A stretch of 64,000 nucleotides of DNA from JANSWP01 sp041941305 (GTDB taxonomy: Bacteria > Bacteroidota > Bacteroidia > Chitinophagales > Saprospiraceae): contig JBGTQJ010000019.1 of the NCBI GenBank assembly GCA_041941305.1, forward strand, positions 62,001-126,000, in the 5' to 3' direction. Below, piece after piece: positions 45,464 through 54,248 of the stretch. The position numbers were made by a program, and so were the translations under genes. Position 1 is the first letter of the stretch, and each line of letters begins with the position of its first letter. The notes beneath the pieces are model-generated. The model was not told the origin of the DNA. It ran no database searches and saw nothing but the letters and a program-made list of their open reading frames with translations.

Positions 45464-46651
45464 CTATTTGGTTTTTGCTGATTTTAGCCATCTCATTGCT
45501 CTGTTAAATCCCTCTTTGGTGAAATCAAACATTTCTATTACATCCGATATTTCACTTGCCGAATTGCCTTTCCACCGAAAGGCAGGAATAGGGTTTAGCC
45601 ATGCATGTGGTCTATGGCGAATCAGACCTAGAAATTTTTTCGTTGCTTTTATTCTTTCTTCTGAATAGTTTCCTCGCGCTGCACCAGCATCACTAAAGAT
45701 CAAGAAGGAATGTTGGTTTTCATTTTTTAATAAGTGAACCGGAAAAGGTTTGACGCGCGTTCTATCTATATACACATTTTCAGATGGAAAGTCATGAAAA
45801 TAATAGACGCGGTGACCAGCTTGTTTGTGTTTGTCGTAGGTCGCTTGTACAATACTATTTGCCATTTGATGAAAAGCAATCATAGATCCTCCCCAGTCAA
45901 TCAGAATAGTTAAGGGGGTGATTGCAAAGGATGCATTTTTCAAAATCAACCTGTCGAAGTAGCCATTTGTTGTTACTCGCCTAATTGTAGCTTCCAGGTC
46001 CACAATTTTTTCTCCCTTTAGATTATGAAAACTGCGAAGTGATCGAATGCCCTGTTCCATCCTTCTGGGTGAAAATGGAAAATATCTTTTTTTCAGTAAA
46101 AATGGCCGACTGTATATTTCTCGTTCTAATTGAGATACCTGGGAAAGAGTTGGATTTTCAATTACACCACCCTTAACAGATTCCTCAAACTGGATACTCA
46201 CTTTGGTATGAGCCCTGTATTCCTCCTTATTAATGCCAGGGTCATCCTGGTAGTCATCCATCATCTCGTCATCAGGGTCTAATTTAAAGGATTCATTATC
46301 ATCTTCAGGATCTTCCTCTGCTTTGTCTCCATCAGAGATTAAATCCTGATTTAGGTTCTTTTTGTCTTTTCCATTCACTTTGCTGTCGGGTTCTTTTTCA
46401 TCTTTTTCAAATAAAGCCAGGTATTGAAAAAACAGATTCCTAAAATCCTTCTCTCTGTGATAAGGTTTGAAAAATAGCAGGTGACAAATTGAATACAAGT
46501 CTTCTTTAGAAGCTAAACCTCTTCCTTTTTGAATTTGGTCTAAAAGATTAAGATAAGCTTCTAGCTCGACTGCGGTATGCCCTAGTGATCTATCATATGA
46601 TTTGATAGATTCAAAAAAGGAGTACATTGGATAATCTGCCAGCTTTTTCAT
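45464..46651 (-). CDS. vWA (CoxE-like) domain protein partner of MoxR ATPase
   Basis: 395 residues. N-terminal helices (1-80, 'SFFESIKSYDRSLGHTAVELEAYLNLLDQI') precede a strongly acidic linker (about 83-140). The von Willebrand A fold occupies about 240-390, with a MIDAS-type D-x-G-x-S at 252-256 ('LIDWGGSM') and a later Asp321 ('IFSDAGAARGNYS'). In MoxR-vWA pairs the AAA+ ATPase remodels or loads partners that the vWA protein holds through a metal site. The start codon overlaps the MoxR stop by four bases (ATGA), so translation is coupled. It is the adaptor of the cluster by analogy. Confidence 0.85.
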   Translation of the reverse strand: MKKLADYPMYSFFESIKSYDRSLGHTAVELEAYLNLLDQIQKGRGLASKEDLYSICHLLFFKPYHREKDFRNLFFQYLALFEKDEKEPDSKVNGKDKKNLNQDLISDGDKAEEDPEDDNESFKLDPDDEMMDDYQDDPGINKEEYRAHTKVSIQFEESVKGGVIENPTLSQVSQLEREIYSRPFLLKKRYFPFSPRRMEQGIRSLRSFHNLKGEKIVDLEATIRRVTTNGYFDRLILKNASFAITPLTILIDWGGSMIAFHQMANSIVQATYDKHKQAGHRVYYFHDFPSENVYIDRTRVKPFPVHLLKNENQHSFLIFSDAGAARGNYSEERIKATKKFLGLIRHRPHAWLNPIPAFRWKGNSASEISDVIEMFDFTKEGFNRAMRWLKSAKTK

Positions 46652-47703
46652 GATTGAACTGAGCTTGTTTTTTGAGCTTTTTTCTTAAAATGTATTAGAC
46701 TATTCCAGTTTTTAAATAATACTTGTTGGAATGGAATTTCATCAACCCCTTTTCCAACTTTTTTCAATTCACCTAACAGTTCTTCGCTTAATTTATCTTT
46801 TGATTTGTTTTCATTGTAATATTTAATGGCTTCATACCAATCCAATAGTTCGCTTGTGGAAACATTCTTTTCACCTATTACCTTTTTTAATTCTTCCCTG
46901 ATTTTGATAAAATGTTTCACAACTTTTTCAGCAAGGTCTTTTTCAGATTTGTTGGCTGTACCATTATAAAATCTTCGATCAATTATGAGTTCTAAAGTCT
47001 CTTTTTTTAAAGGTTTGATATAATGGAACAAACATCTTCTAAGAAATGCATCGGGAAGGGGTTTCTCTGCATTGCTGGTAATAAAAATAATAGGTTTATG
47101 ACTAGAGGTGATTTTCTTATCTATTTCCGTGATGGTATATTCTCCTTTATCTATCTCATTTAATAGATCATTTGGGAAATCTATATCTGCCTTGTCGATT
47201 TCGTCAATTAATATAATGGCCCGCTTATCCTCTGATTGAGAATTTTTCATAGCTTGTCCTAAGGGGCGATCATGTATATAATGGTTCTTATCAAGATTTT
47301 CCCTTCCTTTTTTTCTATCTTCTTTTTTTATCTGGGAATCCCCTAATCGCTCTATTGCATCGTATTCATAAAGACCGTCTTTGGCTTTGGAAGAAGATTT
47401 GATATTCCATTCGAAATATAAATCTTGATAATCCTGAACAATTTTGCCATTTTCTTCTTTGTGATAAAGTTCATAGGCGACTGCTTGTGCTAATTTGGAT
47501 TTTCCGCAGCCTGGCTGACCCATCAAAAGTAATGGGCGCTTTAGAAGAATAGCTAAATTGACAGCCTTGACAAGATCAGGTTCCGGAATATAGGGATTGA
47601 GATTTTCTTCAATCTCTTTCACTTTTCCATTTATCTCCCTATTCCTTTTGATTTCTTTTGGTTCTTGCAAACTCTGACCTGAATAATTTAATATTTTGCT
47701 CAT
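46648..47703 (-). CDS. MoxR family AAA+ ATPase
   Basis: 351 residues. Walker A 'GQPGCGKS' (62-69), Walker B 'IILIDEIDKAD' (163-173), sensor-1 'FITSNAEKPLPDAFLRR' (about 208-223) with the trailing arginines, and the preceding 'RPLLLMGQPGCGKSKLAQAVAYEL' context all fit the MoxR clade. MoxR proteins work with vWA proteins as ATP-driven remodelling machines. It overlaps the CHAT gene upstream and the vWA gene downstream by four bases on each side, giving a tightly coupled CHAT-MoxR-vWA unit. Confidence 0.93.
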   Translation of the reverse strand: MSKILNYSGQSLQEPKEIKRNREINGKVKEIEENLNPYIPEPDLVKAVNLAILLKRPLLLMGQPGCGKSKLAQAVAYELYHKEENGKIVQDYQDLYFEWNIKSSSKAKDGLYEYDAIERLGDSQIKKEDRKKGRENLDKNHYIHDRPLGQAMKNSQSEDKRAIILIDEIDKADIDFPNDLLNEIDKGEYTITEIDKKITSSHKPIIFITSNAEKPLPDAFLRRCLFHYIKPLKKETLELIIDRRFYNGTANKSEKDLAEKVVKHFIKIREELKKVIGEKNVSTSELLDWYEAIKYYNENKSKDKLSEELLGELKKVGKGVDEIPFQQVLFKNWNSLIHFKKKAQKTSSVQS

Positions 47704-49565
47704 AATGGAGGGTTTATTATTTCATCAAATTTTGGAAATTTTTCTTCATCATAATCGATCAGTTTTGATTGTTCACATATCTTTTTTATGGTAGGTAAAA
47801 CAAAATCTCCCTCAGGACCCAAAATGGATTGAGGTTTAAACCCAGTGATGGAAACTCCACTGTTAGCATACCAATACTGAAGTTCATTTTCTTCTATTTT
47901 GTTGGGGATAGGCAATAAAGAAATGGAGTGGATTTTTTGCTCATCTTTTGTTAAAAAATTGGAATAATCTCTAAAAAGACAAAGCTCCTTTTCTTTTTCT
48001 CCCAGATGGCAATAATCGTCAATGAAAAAAGCTAATATTTTTTTTTCTGGCATTGCTGGCATTGACTTTTCCTTATTTGAACTGAGTTCTTTTTGTTTGA
48101 ATTGAATGACAATTTTTGAAAAAGTAAACCAAAAGTCCTTAATGAATTCCTTGCTCTTCTCAATTTTGATATTGTCCATATTCTTAAAAATAAACAGGAC
48201 ATTTCTAAGTTTTAAATGCTCCTTGAATATCCATTTTACGATTTCTAGTTTTTTTGCTTCACCAATTTCTTGGACTTTTGGTACATTTTCATCATTTACC
48301 TCCTTGGATTGATTCAAAAGCTCTAACCAAATGCTATTTTTGGTTGGAGCAAGTGGTTTTACTTTTCTTTTAAAGTCGAAAAGGAATTCAACTTTTTCAT
48401 TTTCCATTATTTCGGCATTTGAGACCATTCTTTTTTCTAAAAGGCTCAAGCCACATTTGGGACTTCCTCGAACTACAAAGGCACCAAGGACAGTCGGCAT
48501 TCCCTTAATTGGAGGTTGTAATTTTTGAAGATTCCCTTTAAAACTATTTATTTCATTTGTGAAATTTATCTTTTTCAAAGCCGTAATGAGCTTGTTCTTC
48601 CTTCTTTCTTCTATTTTTTGAAATGTAAGGTCACTTAATTCTCTAAATGCAGCAATACTCTCTTCTTCTTTATTTATTATATCCTGTTCTATCTTTTTTC
48701 CATATTCTTCCTTCAGCTCTACCTTTCGGGCATAAGCATTCTTCTTTACTATATCCTGCTCACATTCCATTTTGTTAGAATTAAGTTCAATAACATCGGT
48801 TACATCTTCTAATATTAATTTAAGTTCTTCTATTTCTTTTTCAAGATCCTCATATTTTTTAACTAATCTCATCCAGGATTGACCAAGTTCAGGGTCTTCA
48901 TTTTTGGATTTTCCGTCATTTAAAATCCAATTATTCAGGATGTATTTATTTTCTTTTTTTATGTATAAGCCCCATTCCAATTCAGTCTTATCAGTTTCAT
49001 CTACCTCTTCGTCTTCGTCCAAATCCCGATAAATCACTTTTTCACTATTATCCCAACCCTCTATTATTGAAGCTGCGTTGTAAAATGCATCGTGGAGGTT
49101 TTTATTTTCCATTAGCAAATTGGTGTAGAATTCAATAGCAAATTTTTTGGCTTTTAAATCGCCAATTTTTCGTTTAGTTGCAATGACAGCTTTTACCCCA
49201 TCCTTAAGCAGGGTATCTACAAAACCACTGGTTGCACACCCATTCAAGAAAACCAGCTTTAGACTATGTTTCCCTTTCAGGATTTCAGAAAATTGTCTTA
49301 AATTATAAGTGCCTTTTTCGAGATCAAGGTGAAAATTGTTGGCATGACCTCCATAATGGATAATATTAATGCGATCTTTTAATGTTGATAAAACTCTGTA
49401 AAATTTATCTGAAGTTGTGTGACCATGTGGCAAGATATTAATAATCCCTTTTCCAAATAACGGATAAAATAAATTTCTGATACTGTCATCCTCTTCACCT
49501 AGGTATTTAAGGTGTTCCTTTTCCTCAGAATATGCGAATGCAGTAAATATTTGTGGGGTAATCAT
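47700..49565 (-). CDS. CHAT protease with iSTAND-like C-terminal module
   Basis: 621 residues. The N-terminal 1-185 is a CHAT (caspase HetF-associated with TPR) domain: His70/His74 in 'IIHYGGHANNF' and Cys110 in 'FLNGCATSG', with the usual 'AVIATKRKIGD' and 'FYTNLLMENKNLHDAF' following. A coiled-coil rich stretch covers about 240-350. Residues about 365-600 resemble an inactive STAND NTPase: the P-loop reads 'VRGSPKCGLS', with Leu where the Walker A Lys should be, and 'ILAFFIDDYCHL' replaces Walker B. This matches the iSTAND modules described in MoxR-vWA ternary conflict systems, although that family name is recalled, not searched. It is the first gene of the cluster. Confidence 0.85.
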   Translation of the reverse strand: MITPQIFTAFAYSEEKEHLKYLGEEDDSIRNLFYPLFGKGIINILPHGHTTSDKFYRVLSTLKDRINIIHYGGHANNFHLDLEKGTYNLRQFSEILKGKHSLKLVFLNGCATSGFVDTLLKDGVKAVIATKRKIGDLKAKKFAIEFYTNLLMENKNLHDAFYNAASIIEGWDNSEKVIYRDLDEDEEVDETDKTELEWGLYIKKENKYILNNWILNDGKSKNEDPELGQSWMRLVKKYEDLEKEIEELKLILEDVTDVIELNSNKMECEQDIVKKNAYARKVELKEEYGKKIEQDIINKEEESIAAFRELSDLTFQKIEERRKNKLITALKKINFTNEINSFKGNLQKLQPPIKGMPTVLGAFVVRGSPKCGLSLLEKRMVSNAEIMENEKVEFLFDFKRKVKPLAPTKNSIWLELLNQSKEVNDENVPKVQEIGEAKKLEIVKWIFKEHLKLRNVLFIFKNMDNIKIEKSKEFIKDFWFTFSKIVIQFKQKELSSNKEKSMPAMPEKKILAFFIDDYCHLGEKEKELCLFRDYSNFLTKDEQKIHSISLLPIPNKIEENELQYWYANSGVSITGFKPQSILGPEGDFVLPTIKKICEQSKLIDYDEEKFPKFDEIINPPL

Positions 49566-49642
49566 TGTTATTTGGAGTTGATGTAGTTGCTTTTATATCA
49601 TAGATTCAAAAATAAAAAAATATTAGAAGGATTTCTCATTTT

Positions 49643-49678
49643 ATTATGATTGGAATGAACCCTTCACTAAATCATAAT
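49643..49678 (-). promoter_or_regulatory. operator-like inverted repeat upstream of the CHAT operon
   Basis: Perfect 9-bp arms ATTATGATT (49643-49651) and AATCATAAT (49670-49678) with an 18-base spacer, about 80 bases before the CHAT start codon, in the gap after the lacI stop. It could bind a regulator or act as a weak terminator for lacI. No cognate regulator is encoded in the cluster. Confidence 0.4.
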
Positions 49679-49744
49679 GGAATCCCATAGTTTTGTGATT
49701 ATATTATTTTGAGAATCATGATACTTAAATAAATTAAAAATTTA

Positions 49745-50827
49745 TCAAACCACCATTTCAAAATTTTGTTGTTTCCTGAGATAATATTCCACATTTTCTT
49801 TCACTACGATATCCAAAGGCAAATACTGAATTTTTTCTACGGATTCTTTTAAGACAAGATGATTGAATAAACTCATGATTCCCTGGAATCCTTGTTCTAC
49901 CGGGTTTTGATTGATCAAAAAATTGATTTTGTTTTCGTATAAAAATTTCAAATTGGGTTCAATTAGATCGAAGCCAACCAGTTTGATATTCCGGTCTGTT
50001 AAGTCGTTCAAACTATCAACTATTTTGTGAATTCTGGAATTGGTTACAAAAATTCCGTGCAAGATCCGATGTTGTTCCAAAAGGGTTTTTAGAAAGGATC
50101 GAAGTTTATTTTCATCCTCAAAATCTTCAAAATTTTCCCTGAATATTTGAATTTCCTTAGAGACCTCTTTTGAAAAATAAGCTCTAAAACCCCGTTCCTT
50201 TTCGATCAAGTGGTGAGCGGACTTGGTGCTGTAGTCGAGATTGAGAATGCAGGCGGATTGCCCGTCCAGAAGACCAAAATTTAACAACCTTGCCCCTAAA
50301 ACACCACTCTGGTAGGAGTCTTGTCCTATATAGCTCAGTGAGTCTGCATTATCCAGGTTTGTATTTATCATCACATGGGATATTCCCAATTCCTTACACT
50401 GTTGCAATAGCCAGGTCGCTTCTTCATTGAACATAGGAGAAAATAGTACAGCAGCTGGGTTTTTGTCTAAAACCTGGGCGGCACAATCTCTGAAACTTTT
50501 GGGGTCATTATAATTGAAATAGATAAAATCAACCAAAACGCCATAATTCTGTACAGACTTGATTGCCTTATTAATGCCAATATTGGTTTGTTCCCAATAA
50601 GGATCCTTTTGGGGGTTGGGGATGAGTGCGATAACCTGATAGGTTCGATTGTAGGCGAGTGCACTGGCTAAAATGTTCCTTTTATATCCCAATTCTTCCA
50701 CAACTTCCATCACTCTTTTTTTGACTTCTGGTGCCACATTACCTCGGTTGTGTAATACTCTGTCAACAGTTCCAGTAGAGACCTCTGCCTTAATCGCAAT
50801 ATCTTTTATTGTAATTCTTTTATTCAT
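49745..50827 (-). CDS. LacI family transcriptional regulator of the amino-sugar locus
   Basis: 360 residues from the ATG at 50827; an in-frame extension upstream to 50983 is low-complexity and would overlap the operator sites. The helix-turn-helix 'ITIKDIAIKAEVSTGTVDRVLHNRGNVAPEVKKRVMEVVEELGYKRN' region (3-49) is a standard LacI head. Residues 60-345 form the periplasmic-binding-protein fold with 'PAAVLFSPMFNEEATWLLQQC' and 'NIKLVGFDLIEPN'. It is divergent from the ROK-NagB-SusCD genes with three palindromes between them, so it most likely represses that locus (and itself) until an amino-sugar inducer binds. The inducer is inferred from the downstream genes. Confidence 0.92.
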   Translation of the reverse strand: MNKRITIKDIAIKAEVSTGTVDRVLHNRGNVAPEVKKRVMEVVEELGYKRNILASALAYNRTYQVIALIPNPQKDPYWEQTNIGINKAIKSVQNYGVLVDFIYFNYNDPKSFRDCAAQVLDKNPAAVLFSPMFNEEATWLLQQCKELGISHVMINTNLDNADSLSYIGQDSYQSGVLGARLLNFGLLDGQSACILNLDYSTKSAHHLIEKERGFRAYFSKEVSKEIQIFRENFEDFEDENKLRSFLKTLLEQHRILHGIFVTNSRIHKIVDSLNDLTDRNIKLVGFDLIEPNLKFLYENKINFLINQNPVEQGFQGIMSLFNHLVLKESVEKIQYLPLDIVVKENVEYYLRKQQNFEMVV

Positions 50828-50907
50828 ACTTCCAGGTAAGACTAATGAGTGTTTGGGCTTAAAATAGTCCAAAAATACTACACAAAAAAACAAAATGTAT
50901 ATTTTAC

Positions 50908-50984
50908 TGTGTGCATACACGGGAAAAATATAATTTCGATGTGTTCGCGCACAAATGAAAAATAATTTTGTGTGTTCGCACACA
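50908..50984. promoter_or_regulatory. three phased LacI-type operator palindromes
   Basis: Three similar sites: TGTGTGCATACACG (50908-50921), TGTGTTCGCGCACA (50940-50953) and TGTGTGTTCGCACACA (50969-50984). Centres are about 32 and 30 bases apart, close to three helical turns, so dimers would lie on one DNA face. They sit between the divergent lacI and ROK genes. The rest of the 358-base gap (50985-51185) is AT-rich and should contain the ROK promoter. Confidence 0.7.
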
Positions 50985-51185
50985 GTAAACTGATTTTTTT
51001 TATACTTTTACCTTCCGTTTTGGCAATTTTATTCAGTTAATATGGCTTATTTGCTTAAAAAAATACCTGCTTTGAAAATTTGGAAAGTCTATCAAAACTA
51101 AAATGAAAAGACTCTTATGAAGTATTCTTTTTCTGTTATATTTATACCATAGCATCTATATTTTCAAAGCCTCAAATAGATAAAT

Positions 51186-52160
51186 GTGCAAACAGCTTTG
51201 AGCATTGATATAGGTGGAACATCCACGAAACTGGCAATAGTCGGCCAGCAAGGTGTTATATTGGAGAAAAGCACATTGATGACAAGTGCTTTTAAGGATG
51301 AACATACCTACTTCAACTCGTTATTTGAATCCATTTATACACTTCTTTCAATGCATAATGGGCAGTATAAAGTGAATGGAATAGGATTGGGTGCACCTAG
51401 TTGTAATCCCATTGAAGGGACCATTGATGGTGCTGCCAATTTACCTTTTCCTCAAAAAGTTGAAATTGCCAGAGTATTAGAGACAGAATTTGACTTACCC
51501 GTTTATTTGATTAAAGATGGAAATGCATCAGCCTTGGGAGAAGGACTCTTTGGGGCTGCTCAAAATATGGATAACTATATGGTGATTACGTTGGGTACTG
51601 GTTTAGGTTGCGGTATTGTGTCCAATAAAAAGATTGTTTCAGGAAACAATGGTCAAGCAGGAGAAATTGGACATAGTGTCATCAAACGAAACGGTCGGGA
51701 GTGTGGATGTGGCAAGAATGGTTGTTTGGAAACCTATGTTTCCGCCACTGGTATTAAGAGAACCCTGTTTAAGCTACTCACTTTTTCAGTTGCCGAAAAT
51801 AGTTTTAAAAATATTCCATTCAACGAGGTAAGTCCAAAAATGATTTATGAAGCTGCAAAGATAGGTAATCCAATAGCCTTAAAAGCTTTTGAACAGACCG
51901 GACAAATACTCGGAGAAAAACTGTCTGAACTGGTAGCCATTTTTGAACCGGAAGCAATTTTTCTAGCAGGCGGTTTATCCGAGGCAGGTACTTTTTTATT
52001 CGACCCGGTCATTGCTCATATGGAACACAGTCTTTTGGATATATATAAGGGAAAGATTCAGGTTCTTCCCTCTTCTTTAAAGACCAATGAGGCTGCTCTT
52101 CTTGGAGCGGCTTCATTGGTTTGGCAAAATCAAAACATCAAAGAAACATGTCAGTTATGA
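51186..52160 (+). CDS. ROK family sugar kinase (GlcNAc/glucokinase-like)
   Basis: 324 residues, GTG start at 51186. ATP-binding phosphate loop 'DIGGTSTKLAIV' (8-19), catalytic Asp111 in 'IKDGNASALGEG', and the ROK zinc-binding block: His163 in 'EIGHSVIKRNGRECGCGKNGCLE' with Cys173, Cys175 and Cys180. 'LGTGLGCGIV' is the second phosphate segment. ROK kinases phosphorylate glucose, N-acetylglucosamine or related sugars at C6. Context with NagB and GH20 favours GlcNAc or another amino sugar. It is cytoplasmic and overlaps the next gene. Confidence 0.92.
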   Translation: MQTALSIDIGGTSTKLAIVGQQGVILEKSTLMTSAFKDEHTYFNSLFESIYTLLSMHNGQYKVNGIGLGAPSCNPIEGTIDGAANLPFPQKVEIARVLETEFDLPVYLIKDGNASALGEGLFGAAQNMDNYMVITLGTGLGCGIVSNKKIVSGNNGQAGEIGHSVIKRNGRECGCGKNGCLETYVSATGIKRTLFKLLTFSVAENSFKNIPFNEVSPKMIYEAAKIGNPIALKAFEQTGQILGEKLSELVAIFEPEAIFLAGGLSEAGTFLFDPVIAHMEHSLLDIYKGKIQVLPSSLKTNEAALLGAASLVWQNQNIKETCQL

Positions 52161-54082
52161 CTGCTGTAAACAGGACATTAAAATATCAGCTCAAAAGTTT
52201 GGAAAAACTTCCCGTAAGAATTTGGGAAGATTCTGCAGAAGCTTCCATCCATATTGCCAAATCCGTTGCATTAGCTATTCGGCAAAAGCAACAGGAAGGT
52301 GAACATATTGTCCTGGGATTGGCAACCGGTTCTTCTCCAATTGGCGTATATAAGGAATTGGTAAGAATGCATCGGGAGGAAGATTTGAGCTTTTCCAACG
52401 TGATTACCTTTAATTTGGATGAGTACTATCCCATGGAACCTTCGGCAAGGCAGAGTTACGTCCGTTTTATGCATGAATACCTTTTTGATCACATCGATAT
52501 CCAAGCAAAAAACATTCATATCCCCGATGGTACCCTGCCAATGGATGAAGTAGAGGAATACTGTGAAAATTATGAGAAAATGATTGATTTATATGGGGGG
52601 ATTGATATCCAATTGCTGGGGATTGGTCGTACTGGTCACATTGGATTTAATGAACCTGGTTCGTGGGCTGATTCGAAGACCAGGTTGGTTCGTTTGGATA
52701 ATTTGACCCGAAGAGATGCTGTAAAGGATTTTATTAAAGAAGAAGCGGTTCCCTATCGGGCTATCACCATGGGAGTAGGCAGTATTATGAAGGCAGGTAC
52801 CATATTCCTGATGGCTTGGGGACAGCACAAAGCACCTGTTTTGCAAAAAGCTGTGGAAGAAAATATTACATCTGCGATTCCATCTTCTTTTTTGCAAAAT
52901 CACTCAAATGTCAAAGTAATCGTAGACAAGGCAGCTGCAAGCGAACTTACCCGAATCAAAACACCCTGGTTGGTAGGGATGTGTAATTGGGATGATGATT
53001 TGGTGTGTCAGGCGGTTATCTGGCTTTCAAGGAAGGTAGATAAACCGATTTTAAAATTGACCGATAAGGATTATAATGAAAATCATTTAAGTGAATTAAT
53101 CGTAGAACATGCCTCCTCCTATAGTTTAAATATTAAAGTACACAATCGGCTTCAAGACACCATTACAGGTTGGCCAGGAGGTAAACCCAAGGTTGATGAT
53201 AGTCGCCGACCTGAAAGAGCCAATCCTTCCAAAAAACGGGTCATAATTTTCAGTCCGCACCCTGATGATGATGTCATATCAATGGGGGGTACTTTTTTAA
53301 GATTGGTGGAGCAGGGTCATGATGTGCATGTTGCTTATCAAACCTCTGGAAACATTGCTGTCCATGACCACGACGCCATCCGATTTATTGAATTCCTCTA
53401 TGAATTTGGAGGTGATCTGGATATGATAAAGGAGGGAGGTGAAAAATTGCTTGTGAAAGCGGAGAAATTTCTCAAAAACAAAAAGACCTCCCAAATCGAC
53501 ATTCCGGAAGTACGTCAATTGAAAGGTATGATACGAAGAGGTGAGGCAAGGGCAGGTGCACGATTTTGTGGTCTTCCTGATTCCAATATTCATTTTCTGG
53601 ACTTGCCATTTTATGAAACGGGCTCTACCCGAAAAAGCCCCCTTGGTGCAAAAGACATCCAAATAATTAAAGATTTATTATCCAATATCAAACCGCACCA
53701 AGTTTATGCAGCTGGAGATTTGGCAGACCCACATGGAACCCATAGAGTTTGCTTAAAAGCTATATATAAAGGGATTCAGCAATTAAAAAATGAAAAGTGG
53801 ATAAAAGACTGCTGGGTATGGCTGTATAGAGGAGCCTGGCATGAATGGCCAATCCACGAAATTGAAATGGCGGTACCGCTTAGTCCTACTGAATTGTACA
53901 AAAAGCGAAAAGCTATTTTTATGCATCAATCTCAAAAAGACAGCCCTCCATTTCCTGGAGAAGATGAACGAGAGTTTTGGCAAAGGGCCGAAGACAGAAA
54001 TAAAGCGACCGCAAAGGCTTATCGAAATCTTGGACTCTCTGAATACGAAGCGATTGAAGCATTTAGAAGATGGCATTTCTAA
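52148..54082 (+). CDS. NagB-like deaminase fused to PIG-L/LmbE deacetylase-like domain
   Basis: 644 residues from the ATG at 52148; an ATG at 52157 would form an ATGA overlap with the ROK stop and is equally possible. Residues about 30-270 are a glucosamine-6-phosphate deaminase fold: 'LGLATGSSPIGVY', general-base region 'FNLDEYYP', and 'GIGRTGHIGFNEPGS'. In E. coli NagB this last motif reads GNDGHIAFNEP with catalytic Asp141; here the Asp is Thr162, while His164 and Glu169 remain. Residues about 360-640 are a PIG-L/LmbE-type zinc deacetylase with 'SPHPDDDVISMGG' (His371, Asp373, Asp374). The fusion is common in Bacteroidota. It would link deacetylation and deamination of amino sugars. Confidence 0.9.
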   Translation: MSVMTAVNRTLKYQLKSLEKLPVRIWEDSAEASIHIAKSVALAIRQKQQEGEHIVLGLATGSSPIGVYKELVRMHREEDLSFSNVITFNLDEYYPMEPSARQSYVRFMHEYLFDHIDIQAKNIHIPDGTLPMDEVEEYCENYEKMIDLYGGIDIQLLGIGRTGHIGFNEPGSWADSKTRLVRLDNLTRRDAVKDFIKEEAVPYRAITMGVGSIMKAGTIFLMAWGQHKAPVLQKAVEENITSAIPSSFLQNHSNVKVIVDKAAASELTRIKTPWLVGMCNWDDDLVCQAVIWLSRKVDKPILKLTDKDYNENHLSELIVEHASSYSLNIKVHNRLQDTITGWPGGKPKVDDSRRPERANPSKKRVIIFSPHPDDDVISMGGTFLRLVEQGHDVHVAYQTSGNIAVHDHDAIRFIEFLYEFGGDLDMIKEGGEKLLVKAEKFLKNKKTSQIDIPEVRQLKGMIRRGEARAGARFCGLPDSNIHFLDLPFYETGSTRKSPLGAKDIQIIKDLLSNIKPHQVYAAGDLADPHGTHRVCLKAIYKGIQQLKNEKWIKDCWVWLYRGAWHEWPIHEIEMAVPLSPTELYKKRKAIFMHQSQKDSPPFPGEDEREFWQRAEDRNKATAKAYRNLGLSEYEAIEAFRRWHF

Positions 54083-54248
54083 TGCTGTGATTTTATGATT
54101 CTACTAGGTGTTGATTAAAAAATTGCGAAGGAAAGAGACGATTATATTATAAAATGATTACTCACTAATGCTTTAATAAAAGGTTGAAAACATCCGAGAA
54201 GATGTTTACGACAAAATTTTATTAATAATTTAATTCAAACTCAAAATT

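Noticed and set aside
50828..50983. 52-residue N-terminal extension of the LacI protein
   Set aside because: It would be encoded by the operator region and is not LacI-like; the HTH starts just after the ATG at 50827.
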